Source: an uncultured Oscillospiraceae bacterium
GTDB taxonomy: Bacteria; Bacillota; Clostridia; Oscillospirales; Ruminococcaceae
Assembly: GCA_949295465.1 (NCBI GenBank)
Contig: CASFKY010000013.1
Span: forward strand, 1 to 36,258
Reading direction: 5' to 3'
DNA length: 36,258 nucleotides
In this document: one piece after another, positions 30,087-36,258 of the stretch
Numbering within the stretch: the first letter of the stretch is position 1
How the letters are laid out: each line of letters opens with the position of its first letter
Program-made: the position numbers and the translations under genes
The notes under the pieces: model-generated
What the model was told of the DNA's origin: nothing
Database searches by the model: none
The model's input: only the letters and a program-made list of their open reading frames with translations

Positions 30087-31171
30087 TCCACTTCTCCTTC
30101 CAGCAGAAGATCCTGCCCGTACCGGGTGAGGGTGTACTCCCCCAATACCGGCGCCTGGGAGGGCAGCTCCACCCCCAGCCCCCCGATGGGGCCGGGCGCC
30201 TCCCTGCCCCCGAAGAGCTTGGGGGCGATATAGGCTTGCAGATGCTGCACCATCCCCTCTTCCAGGGCCGAGGCGGCCAACCGAGCGCCCCCTTCCAGCA
30301 GCACACTGCTGAGGTTTTCTTTGCCCAGGGCCGCCATCAGGGCTTTTAAATCCACCCGGCCTTCCCGGTCTGGCAGCTCCAGCACCCGACAGCCCGCCGC
30401 CAGATAGGGGGCCTGGCGCTCCGGGTCCCGGCAGCAGGTGGCGATCCAGGTGGGAGTTTGCCGGGCGGTGGTCACCACCCGGGCGGTGAGAGGGGTGCGC
30501 AGGCGGCTGTCGCAGATCAGCCGCACCGGGTCCCGCCCGCCGGGCATCCGGCAGGTGAGCAGGGGGTCATCCGCCAGTACGGTGCCCACCCCCACCAGGA
30601 TGGCGGTGTATCGGTTCCGATCCTGGTGGACCCGCTGCCGGGCCTCGGGGCCGGTGATCCACCGGGAGGCCCCGGTGCGGGTGGCGATCTTGCCGTCCAG
30701 GGTCATGGCATATTTCAGCACCAGATAGGGCTTGCCGGTGCGGATGAAGTGGAAAAAGGGCCGATTCAGGTCCCGGCACTCCTTTTCCAGCACTCCCTCC
30801 TCCACCTGGATGCCCGCCGCCCGCAGCTGAGCGATCCCTTTGCCGGCCACCAGAGGGTTGGGGTCCCGCACACCCACCACCACTCGGCTGATGCCCGCCC
30901 CGATGAGGGCCTCGGTACAGGGCGGGGTCTTGCCCCAATGGCAGCAGGGCTCCAACGTCACATAGGCGGTGGCGCCCCGGGGATCCTCCCTGCAATCGGC
31001 CAGGGCCTCCCGCTCGGCGTGGAGCCCGCCCCAGGCTCGGTGCCAGCCCTGGCCCAGAAGCTGCCCGTCCCGGACGATCACCGCCCCCACCAGGGGGTTT
31101 GGGTCCACCCTGCCGGCCCCCTTTTGGGCCAGGGAAAGGGCCAGTGCCATCCACTCTTCGTCCCGATTCAT
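30068..31171 (-). CDS. ribD: Bifunctional riboflavin deaminase/reductase
   Basis: A 367-residue fusion catalysing the deamination and side-chain reduction of the pyrimidine intermediate. The deaminase domain (1-145) shows HAE (51-53) and PCCHWGKTPPC (75-85), giving His/Cys/Cys zinc ligands and catalytic Glu53. The reductase domain (150-367) shows RPFFHFIRTGKPYLVLKYAMTLDGKIAT and SSVLLEGGARLAASAL, the NADPH-binding region. ATG 31171 has aaggaa about eight bases upstream; the longer frame to 31228 would run into a terminator hairpin and is rejected. It is the first gene of the operon, 180 bases downstream of an FMN riboswitch. Confidence 0.94.
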   Translation of the reverse strand: MNRDEEWMALALSLAQKGAGRVDPNPLVGAVIVRDGQLLGQGWHRAWGGLHAEREALADCREDPRGATAYVTLEPCCHWGKTPPCTEALIGAGISRVVVGVRDPNPLVAGKGIAQLRAAGIQVEEGVLEKECRDLNRPFFHFIRTGKPYLVLKYAMTLDGKIATRTGASRWITGPEARQRVHQDRNRYTAILVGVGTVLADDPLLTCRMPGGRDPVRLICDSRLRTPLTARVVTTARQTPTWIATCCRDPERQAPYLAAGCRVLELPDREGRVDLKALMAALGKENLSSVLLEGGARLAASALEEGMVQHLQAYIAPKLFGGREAPGPIGGLGVELPSQAPVLGEYTLTRYGQDLLLEGEVECSQES

Positions 31172-31203
31172 CTGAATTCCTTCTTTCTCCGCCCGGGCAA
31201 AAC

Positions 31204-31241
31204 AAAAGCGCCCGGAGCGGTATTTCACCGTTCAGGGCGCT
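31204..31241 (-). terminator. Second hairpin with U tract in the rib leader
   Basis: On the minus strand AGCGCCC (plus 31235-31241) pairs with GGGCGCT (plus 31207-31213), with an internal ACGGT/ACCG stem, then UUUUG. It is 33 bases before the ribD start, downstream of the main riboswitch terminator. Confidence 0.6.
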
Positions 31242-31276
31242 CCAAGGGCGGCAGCTTTTCTCCGCCCCCTGTGTAC

Positions 31277-31309
31277 AAAAAGCCCTGGAATGAAATTTCA
31301 TTCCAGGGC
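31277..31309 (-). terminator. Expression-platform terminator of the FMN riboswitch
   Basis: A perfect 28-base palindrome (31282-31295 mirrored by 31296-31309), then five U on the minus strand (A at plus 31277-31281), 42 bases downstream of the aptamer. It fits a transcription-terminating riboswitch. Confidence 0.9.
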
Positions 31310-31350
31310 ATTCTCAACACAAAGGGGCGCAGGAAATACTGCGCGCACTC

Positions 31351-31457
31351 ATCTTCTTCCATCCAGACTATACTGTCGGCCTCGGAGTTTCACCGAATCC
31401 TGCCTTACGGCTCGCGGGCTGTACCGCCGGTAGGGATTTTCACCCTGCCCTGAAGAT
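31351..31457 (-). ncRNA. FMN riboswitch (RFN element)
   Basis: Read on the minus strand, the segment shows the conserved RFN sequence blocks in order: GGGCAGGGTGAAA, CCTACCGGCGG, AGCCCGCGAGC, GGTGAAA, CCGAGGCCGACAG and TATAGTCTGGATG, closed by the outer helix ATCTTC (plus 31452-31457 side) with GAAGAT (plus 31351-31356). FMN binding causes termination at 31277-31309, giving feedback control of the riboflavin operon. The match to the consensus is essentially complete. Confidence 0.97.
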
Positions 31458-31478
31458 GCTGTTCTGTTTTCGTCTCTT

Positions 31479-31507
31479 ACCATAGCACAGCCCCGGCCCC
31501 CTGTCAA
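31479..31507 (-). promoter_or_regulatory. Promoter of the riboflavin operon
   Basis: On the minus strand TTGACA (plus 31502-31507), 17 bases, TATGGT (plus 31479-31484). The transcript would begin about 15 bases before the riboswitch. The whole -35 hexamer forms the loop of the inverted repeat at 31491-31518. Confidence 0.75.
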
Positions 31508-31526
31508 GGGGGCCGGGGCCGTTTTT
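31491..31526 (+). terminator. GC-rich hairpin with plus-strand T tract at the LCP/rib junction
   Basis: CCCCGGCCCCC (31491-31501) pairs with GGGGGCCGGGG (31508-31518); TTTTT follows at 31522-31526 on the plus strand. On the minus strand there is no U tract, so as an LCP terminator it is incomplete; it would stop antisense transcription coming through the rib operon. Confidence 0.6.
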
Positions 31527-31530
31527 GCGC

Positions 31531-32664
31531 TCACTGGGCTCCGTCGTTCACATCTCCCAGGGTCTTGCCCGGGTCGCTGGTGACGCCGTAGGGCCACTCC
31601 ACATCGGTGGGGATCTCCAGCTTTTCCGCATCTACCGGCATGTCCGGGTCCCGGAAATGGGCGTTGAGCAACTCGGCGGTGGCGTCCCGGTCCAAGGCAT
31701 AGACGCTCTGCCCCGGGAAGGCCGGCGGGTTGTAGCTGCCTCCCGGCAGACGCACGATGTAGATGTCGCTGGGGTCCACTTTGGTCATGGTGGCGTACAG
31801 CCCCCAGATCTCGGTGATATCCAGGTCGGTGTTGATGTAGTAGGCGATATTCTTGCAGGCGGTGTAATAGTCGGCCAGCTGGTATTCCTCCAGGAAGGTA
31901 CGCACCAGGGCCGCATAGAAATACTGCTGGGTCTCCAGCCGCTTATAGTCCGCCTGGGCATAGTTGCGGTTGCGCAGGATCACCTCGGCGGTGTCTCCGT
32001 CGATGCGGTGGGTGCCCTGGGGCACCAGCACCGTCTCTTCCCCGGTGGCCTTGTCGGTGTGGACAATGTCCCAGGGCACATACATCTGGATGCCCCCCAT
32101 CACGTTGAGGAGGGTCTTGAAGGCGTTCATGTCGATGGTGACAAAGTTGTCCACCGGCAATTTGAACATGTCGTAGATCTTGTTGGCCAGGTTGTTGATG
32201 CGGTTTTTCTGGTCGGGGCCGTTGGCGTAGACCTCGTTGATCTTGCCGGTGTTGCCCGGCACCCCCTCGGCGATATACTCGCCCACATAGCTGTCCCGGG
32301 GGATCTGGAGCACATTGATGCTGTCCTCGTCCCGGTCGACCTGGACATAGAGGATCACATCGGTCATCCCCTTGCCCTCGGCGTAATCCCGGCCCTCGTC
32401 GTCGCTGTCATAGTCGATGCCCACCAGCAGCAGGTTGTAGAACCGCTCGCCGTTGGCCTCGATGTCCTCGTCGGTGAGCTGGCTGAGGCTGCCCGCGTCG
32501 CCGGTATCAAAAACGCCGGCCACCTGGCTGTACAGATAGGCCGCCGTGCCCGCCGCCGCCAGCACCAGCACCAGCACCACCAGCAGGATCTTCACATACA
32601 AAGGGCTCGACGCCAGCCGGCCCAGAAAGTTCTTTTTGGGAGAATTGGATTGGGTAGAATTCAA
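31531..32664 (-). CDS. LCP (LytR-CpsA-Psr) family cell-wall glycopolymer ligase
   Basis: A 377-residue protein with a short cytoplasmic N-terminus, one membrane helix (about 24-47, VKILLVVLVLVLAAAGTAAYLY) and an extracellular LCP domain (73-330). Motifs: NLLLVGIDYD (start of the core), GMTDVILYVQVDRDEDSINVLQIPRDSYV with the catalytic Arg-Asp pair, KINEVYANG and RNRNYAQADYKRLETQQ, the Mg/pyrophosphate-binding region. LCP enzymes transfer teichoic acid or capsule precursors from lipid carriers to peptidoglycan. The start at 32664 is TTG with only a weak AGTAGG upstream; homologues would be needed to confirm it, since no better ATG or GTG exists before the membrane helix. A TATAAT (plus 32714-32719) lies 50 bases upstream. 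Confidence 0.9.
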   Translation of the reverse strand: MNSTQSNSPKKNFLGRLASSPLYVKILLVVLVLVLAAAGTAAYLYSQVAGVFDTGDAGSLSQLTDEDIEANGERFYNLLLVGIDYDSDDEGRDYAEGKGMTDVILYVQVDRDEDSINVLQIPRDSYVGEYIAEGVPGNTGKINEVYANGPDQKNRINNLANKIYDMFKLPVDNFVTIDMNAFKTLLNVMGGIQMYVPWDIVHTDKATGEETVLVPQGTHRIDGDTAEVILRNRNYAQADYKRLETQQYFYAALVRTFLEEYQLADYYTACKNIAYYINTDLDITEIWGLYATMTKVDPSDIYIVRLPGGSYNPPAFPGQSVYALDRDATAELLNAHFRDPDMPVDAEKLEIPTDVEWPYGVTSDPGKTLGDVNDGAQ

Positions 32665-32713
32665 AGGCAGATACCTACTTTCTGTTCTCTCTAAAAATCA
32701 GCAAACCTTTTGT

Positions 32714-32719
32714 ATTATA
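32714..32719 (-). promoter_or_regulatory. -10 element of the LCP gene
   Basis: A perfect TATAAT on the minus strand, 49 bases before the LCP start. No good -35 hexamer is found 16-18 bases upstream. Confidence 0.4.
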
Positions 32720-32962
32720 CCTCGTTTTTACCTGAATTTCTCGTTTTCTGACAAAGTTTTCCTATTCGCACAAATACAGTGTTACCATTATGTAACTTTT
32801 GTGCTGAATCTGCCAGAAAATCTCTTCAAAACGGAGGATACGCCTTTTGTTTTGCCGGCCGGTATGCTATAGTGGTACATACAGGGTACGACCCGGGCCT
32901 GCCGTGCAGGGCTTTTGCCCCGCGCCGCCGGTGCGGGCAGCGAACGACCAGGAGGAAAAAAT

Positions 32963-33787
32963 ATGGAACCCAGATACATCAAAGCCGCTTTTTACAGCGC
33001 CACCGGCAACACCGAAAAGGTGGTAAAGGCCATCGGCCAGGCTCTGGCCCGGGGGCTGGGGCTGCCCTTTGAGGCCTACGATTTCACCCTGCCGGCCAGC
33101 CGCCAGCAGGTGCTCTCCTTCGGGCCGGAGGACCTGGTGGTGGTGGGCACCCCGGTGTATGCCGGGCGAATCCCCAACAAGATGCTGCCCTATTTTCAGA
33201 CCGGGCTGGAGGGCAACGGGGCACTGGCGGTGCCGGTGGTGACCTTCGGCAACCGAAATTTTGACAACGGCCTAATCGAGCTGCGCAACGAGCTGGAGGC
33301 CCACGGCTTCCACACCGTGGCGGGGGCGGGCATCGCTGCCAGCCATGTGTTCACCGACAAGCTGGCCCCCGGCCGGCCGGATGAGGCGGATATGGCCCAG
33401 CTGGAGGATTTCTGCCGCAAGGTGTGCGAAAAGGTCCGCTCTCTCAAAGAAATCCCCGCGCCGGTGGCCGTGCGGGGCGATGACCCGGTGGGGCCCTACT
33501 ACACCCCCCTGGGGCTGGACGGCAAGCCCGCCGTCTTTTTGAAGGCCAAGCCCAAGACCGACCCGGCCAAGTGTGATGACTGCGGCATCTGCGCCAAGGT
33601 CTGCCCTATGGGCTCCATCCCGGCCGACGCCCCCCAGACGGTGAGCGGCATCTGCATCAAGTGCCAGGCCTGCATCCTGAAATGCCCCAAACAGGCAAAA
33701 TATTTCGATGACCCGGCCTTTTTGTCCCATGTGGCCATGCTGGAGGCCAACTATACCCGCCGGGCCGAGCCGGAATGGTTTTTGTGA
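32963..33787 (+). CDS. EFR1-family flavodoxin-ferredoxin fusion
   Basis: A 274-residue cytoplasmic electron carrier. Residues 5-165 are a flavodoxin domain: YSATGNTEKVV (11-21) is the FMN phosphate loop, and VVVGTPVYAGRIPNKM is the second flavin loop. Residues about 195-250 carry two four-iron clusters: CDDCGICAKVCP and CIKCQACILKCP, each C-x2-C-x2-C-x3-C-P. The combination defines the EFR1-type proteins widespread in Clostridia, thought to move electrons to undefined partners. ATG 32963 follows aggaggaaaa; the upstream frame to 32915 has no site. It is divergent from the LCP gene. A strong promoter for the MATE gene begins six bases after its stop codon. Confidence 0.9.
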   Translation: MEPRYIKAAFYSATGNTEKVVKAIGQALARGLGLPFEAYDFTLPASRQQVLSFGPEDLVVVGTPVYAGRIPNKMLPYFQTGLEGNGALAVPVVTFGNRNFDNGLIELRNELEAHGFHTVAGAGIAASHVFTDKLAPGRPDEADMAQLEDFCRKVCEKVRSLKEIPAPVAVRGDDPVGPYYTPLGLDGKPAVFLKAKPKTDPAKCDDCGICAKVCPMGSIPADAPQTVSGICIKCQACILKCPKQAKYFDDPAFLSHVAMLEANYTRRAEPEWFL

Positions 33788-33793
33788 GCCGGT

Positions 33794-33822
33794 TTGACAG
33801 GCCCGCCGCCCCGTGGTATACT
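33794..33822 (+). promoter_or_regulatory. Strong promoter of the MATE exporter gene
   Basis: TTGACA (33794-33799), 17 bases, TATACT (33817-33822): perfect -35, five-of-six -10. Transcription would start near 33829. Confidence 0.88.
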
Positions 33823-33869
33823 TTGCCCGTATTGAATAAGTTTTGCTTTGCCGCCGGGTAAAGCACTTT

Positions 33870-33925
33870 GCGCCAGACTTTCCATCGACAGGCCTCAGCA
33901 GATGGAAAGCCCTGGCGCTTTTTTT
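33870..33925 (+). terminator. Leader terminator before the MATE gene
   Basis: GCGCCAG and CTTTCCATC (33870-33886) pair with GATGGAAAG and CTGGCGC (33901-33918), a 16-bp stem with one internal mismatch, then seven T. It lies between the strong promoter and the start codon at 33956, so transcription must be antiterminated to reach the gene. Confidence 0.85.
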
Positions 33926-33955
33926 GCTTTTCCGGCCAATCTCGAGGAGAAGACC

Positions 33956-35290
33956 ATGACCCATCCAACTGCGCCCCTGCTGAGGGAATTCTGCCGCTAC
34001 GCCAGCCTGAACATGCTGGGCATGGCGGGGCTTTCCTGCTATATCCTGGCCGACACCTTTTTTGTGGCCCGTGGGCTGGGCCAGGCCGGGCTGACCGCCC
34101 TGAACCTGGCCATCCCCTTTTACAACCTGATCCACGGTTGCGGGCTGATGCTGGGCATGGGGGGCGCCATCCGCTACTCCATCCTGAAAAGCCAGGGCAG
34201 CGGGGAGGCGGGCGGCCGGCTGTTCGGCTCCCTGTGCCGGCTGGCGGGGCTGCTGGCGGCGGTGTTTGTGCTGGCGGGGCTCTTTTTTTCCCGGCCGCTG
34301 GCCGCCCTCACCGGCGCCGATGCGCAGGTGTTTGAGATGACCCGCACCTATCTGCGGGTGCTGCTGCTCTTCTCCCCCGCCTTTCTGGCCAATGACCTGG
34401 CGCTCTGCTTTGTGCGCAACGACGGGTCACCCCAGCTGGCCACCCTGGCCATGGTGGCAGGCAGCCTGTCCAACATTCTGCTGGACATCTTCTTCATCTT
34501 CGGGCTGGGCTGGGGGATCTTCGGGGCGGTGTTTGCCACCGGCCTTGCCCCGCTTTTGAGCCTGGCCGTCCTGAGCCGGCATTTTGGGGGCGGGCACTGC
34601 GGCTTTTTGCCCCGCCGGGGCTGGGTGGGCAGCCGGGCGGCCCTGGCCTGCCTGGGGCTGGGCTTTCCCTCCCTGGTCACCGAATTCTCCTCCGGGGCGG
34701 TGATCGTGGCCTTCAACTACCTGTTTCTGGCCCTGGAGGGGAACGTGGGGGTGGCCGCCTATGGGGTCATCACCAACCTGTCCCTGGTGGTGGTGGCCCT
34801 CTTTACAGGTCTTGCCCAGGGGGCTCAGCCCCTGGTGAGCCGGGCCCGGGGCCAAAGCCGGCCGGAGCAGGCCCGGCGGGTACTGGGGTATGGCCTTGTC
34901 ACCGTCCTGCTTCTCTCGGCGGCCCTCTATGCCCTCATCGCCTTCGGGGCCGGGCCCCTGGCCGGTCTCTTCAACGGCGAGCGGGACCCTCTGCTTCAGC
35001 AGATTGCGGTGGAGGGGCTGCGTCTGTATTTTCTGGGCACCGGCTTTGCGGGCTGCAACATCCTCTTTTCCCTCTATTTTGCCGCCTCAGAGAGGCCCTT
35101 GCCCGCCCATCTGATCTCCCTGGCCCGGGGGCTGTTCCTCATCCTGCCGCTGGCCTTTCTGATGGCCCGCTGGGGCGGCACCCGGGGCGTCTGGCTCACC
35201 TGGCCCCTCACCGAACTGCTGACCCTTTTGCTGGCTCTTTTCTTTCTGTGCAAAAAGGGGCGCACAGCGCCCTCTCCCCATGCCGGATGA
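33956..35290 (+). CDS. MATE-family multidrug/cation exporter
   Basis: A 444-residue membrane protein with twelve hydrophobic helices. Early landmarks are LNMLGMAGLSCYILADTFFVARGLGQAGLTALNLAIPFY and GMGGAIRYSI; the symmetric second half shows AFNYLFLALEGNVGVAAYGVITNL and GLAQGAQPLVSRARG, typical of the DinF/NorM-like branch. MATE transporters export drugs, dyes or metabolites in exchange for Na+ or H+. ATG 33956 is preceded by gaggag; the longer frame to 33848 would run through the leader terminator. The terminator-bearing leader suggests substrate- or ribosome-induced expression. A terminator follows the gene. Confidence 0.9.
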   Translation: MTHPTAPLLREFCRYASLNMLGMAGLSCYILADTFFVARGLGQAGLTALNLAIPFYNLIHGCGLMLGMGGAIRYSILKSQGSGEAGGRLFGSLCRLAGLLAAVFVLAGLFFSRPLAALTGADAQVFEMTRTYLRVLLLFSPAFLANDLALCFVRNDGSPQLATLAMVAGSLSNILLDIFFIFGLGWGIFGAVFATGLAPLLSLAVLSRHFGGGHCGFLPRRGWVGSRAALACLGLGFPSLVTEFSSGAVIVAFNYLFLALEGNVGVAAYGVITNLSLVVVALFTGLAQGAQPLVSRARGQSRPEQARRVLGYGLVTVLLLSAALYALIAFGAGPLAGLFNGERDPLLQQIAVEGLRLYFLGTGFAGCNILFSLYFAASERPLPAHLISLARGLFLILPLAFLMARWGGTRGVWLTWPLTELLTLLLALFFLCKKGRTAPSPHAG

Positions 35291-35320
35291 ACCCGCTCTG
35301 TCCGCTTTCTTTTAAATAAA

Positions 35321-35368
35321 AAACAGGGCCCGCCCCTTGTGGGGTCGGGCCCTGTTTGCTGTTTTTTT
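35321..35368. terminator. Bidirectional terminator between MATE and SpoIID genes
   Basis: A 12-bp stem (35321-35332 with 35346-35357) enclosing an inner CCCC/GGGG stem; a later run of seven T at 35362-35368 on the plus strand and five U on the minus strand. Confidence 0.85.
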
Positions 35369-35376
35369 GAGGCCTC

Positions 35377-36258
35377 TCAGCCGCAGGTGGTCAGAGAGGT
35401 GCCGGGATAATAGTGGGCCAGGATCCAGTCATAGCTGCGCCCCTCAATGGAGGCATAGCCGATGGCGCCAAACTGGCTCATGCCGCAGCCGTGGCCGTAG
35501 CCCCGGGCGGTGAAGACAAAGCTGCTGCCGCTGTATTCCAGGTCAAAGGCGGCGCTGCGGATGGTGAAGGCATAGCCCCGCCGCTCCTCTTGCAGGGAGT
35601 TCAGGATGCTCTCCCGCAGGTACTTGCCGCTGTAGGTCTGGTCGCCCACCCGGATCTTGGTCACATAGCCGGAACCGTTCACCGACAGGATCTCAAACCA
35701 ATCCGCCGGATTGTCGCTGTAGGCCCGCAGGTCCACGCCGGTGCGCTCTTTAACCCGGTCGGCCACCACATCCTGGTTGTAGCTGGCCACCGTCTCCCAG
35801 TTGGTAGCCACCCGGGAATCATAGGGGCTGTCCACTGCCTGCAAATAGGCCCGCACACCGCCCCACACGTCCTCGCTGGAGCAGGTGGCGTTGTTGCAGC
35901 TGGCAAAATAGGGGGTGAAGGCCACGCTGCCGCCATAGGTGAGGATCTCATCCGCCACCTCGGCCACCGCGCTGCGCACGGTGGAGGTGGGGGTGATGCC
36001 GGACACCGAGGGATAGCCGCCCATATTCAGGATCCAGCTGTGGGCCGCCACCGCCTGGGCCTTGTAGGCCTCCACCGGCTGCCCGCTGCCCATCTCGTTC
36101 TGCACGATCATGGAGAGGCACTCCACCAGGTCCATGGTGCGCTGCACCCCGTTCATGGTCACATTGATGGTCTGTCCCGAGCCGCCGGAGGACTGCCCCG
36201 GCGTGGGGGTGGGCGCCGCTGTGGGCTGGGGCGCCGCAGTGGGCGCCGGCGTGGCCGT
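35377..36258 (-). CDS. SpoIID/LytB-domain protein, C-terminal part (partial)
   Basis: The open frame runs from the stop at 35377 to the window edge with 293 codons; the true start is outside. The visible N-terminal part is a Pro/Thr/Ala-rich wall linker (TAAPTPTPGQ), then a SpoIID-type domain: VECLSMIVQNEMGSGQPVEAYKAQAVAAHSW, the family's E-M-x-x-x-x-P-x-x-A-x-x-A-Q-A-V-A-A-x-x-W pattern, and near the end ARGYGHGCGMSQFGAIGYA, the GHGVGMSQ-like core. SpoIID is a peptidoglycan transglycosylase needed for spore engulfment; LytB and related proteins act on the vegetative wall. The linker suggests an exported multidomain version. A GTG at 36162 would start the protein inside the linker and is not used. 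A bidirectional terminator follows. Confidence 0.85.
   Translation of the reverse strand, partial: TATPAPTAAPQPTAAPTPTPGQSSGGSGQTINVTMNGVQRTMDLVECLSMIVQNEMGSGQPVEAYKAQAVAAHSWILNMGGYPSVSGITPTSTVRSAVAEVADEILTYGGSVAFTPYFASCNNATCSSEDVWGGVRAYLQAVDSPYDSRVATNWETVASYNQDVVADRVKERTGVDLRAYSDNPADWFEILSVNGSGYVTKIRVGDQTYSGKYLRESILNSLQEERRGYAFTIRSAAFDLEYSGSSFVFTARGYGHGCGMSQFGAIGYASIEGRSYDWILAHYYPGTSLTTCG

Noticed and set aside
28230-30233. Long plus-strand frame across the riboflavin genes
   Set aside because: Antisense shadow of ribBA and ribE, which match their families end to end with correct start sites.

Overview
This window looks like a chromosomal segment of a GC-rich, low-motility-island-free Firmicute of the class Clostridia, most likely an Oscillospiraceae/Ruminococcaceae-type gut anaerobe. 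Supporting signs: Shine-Dalgarno sites of the aaggagg type, TTGACA/TATAAT-like promoters in AT-rich gaps, an ECF sigma factor with an RsgI-like anti-sigma factor, a QueT transporter, an EFR1-type flavodoxin-ferredoxin, a SpoIID/LytB-domain protein, DegV, and a BlaI/CopY-type repressor. The family assignment is an inference from gene content; no rRNA or other phylogenetic marker was compared. I see no insertion sequence, prophage, CRISPR array, rRNA or tRNA gene.

Layout. 1-1112 (+): the tail of a DhaL-like kinase subunit and a DapA/NanA-family aldolase. 1175-5138 (-): a 945-residue Sel1-repeat protein built from triplets of repeats, and a D-2-hydroxyacid (D-lactate-like) dehydrogenase. 5285-8275: a LysR regulator (+), a second LysR regulator (-) whose 3' end overlaps the first, and a divergent split chromate transporter (+). 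8369-9986 (+): a small secreted Cys/His-rich protein, an ECF sigma factor and a membrane anti-sigma factor, probably one autoregulated unit. 10038-13357 (-): DMT-type permease, DegV, TrmL and pyridoxal kinase. 13517-17079: a tiny membrane protein (+), an L,D-transpeptidase (-) and the serC-serA serine operon (-). 17397-21241: an isolated BlaI/CopY-like repressor with two cop-box operators (+), a Cys-rich membrane peptide behind a terminator-bearing leader (-), and a polar amino acid ABC transporter (+) whose long upstream region carries three regularly spaced ARG-box-like dyads. 21374-27618: CPYC glutaredoxin-like protein, a small overlapping hypothetical (-), QueT behind a structured leader, a HAD phosphatase, SecA and an anchored exported protein. 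27674-31507 (-): complete riboflavin operon ribD-ribE-ribBA-ribH under an FMN riboswitch. 31531-36258: LCP cell-wall ligase (-), EFR1 flavodoxin-ferredoxin (+), MATE exporter with a terminator-bearing leader (+), and the C-terminal part of a SpoIID-domain protein (-).

Most protein genes here are recognisable housekeeping or transport genes. The more unusual content is regulatory: at least four 5' leaders contain intrinsic terminators or compact multi-helix RNA (FMN/ribD, queT, MATE, Cys-rich peptide), and several operators can be read directly from dyads (LysR T-N11-A box, cop boxes, ARG-like boxes). The most promising candidates for something new are the queT leader, the Cys-rich peptide leader, the MATE leader, and the ECF/anti-sigma/His-rich protein module.

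Many long reading frames exist opposite the real genes because of the high GC content. I judged strand and frame by ribosome binding sites, recognisable family motifs and gene packing.
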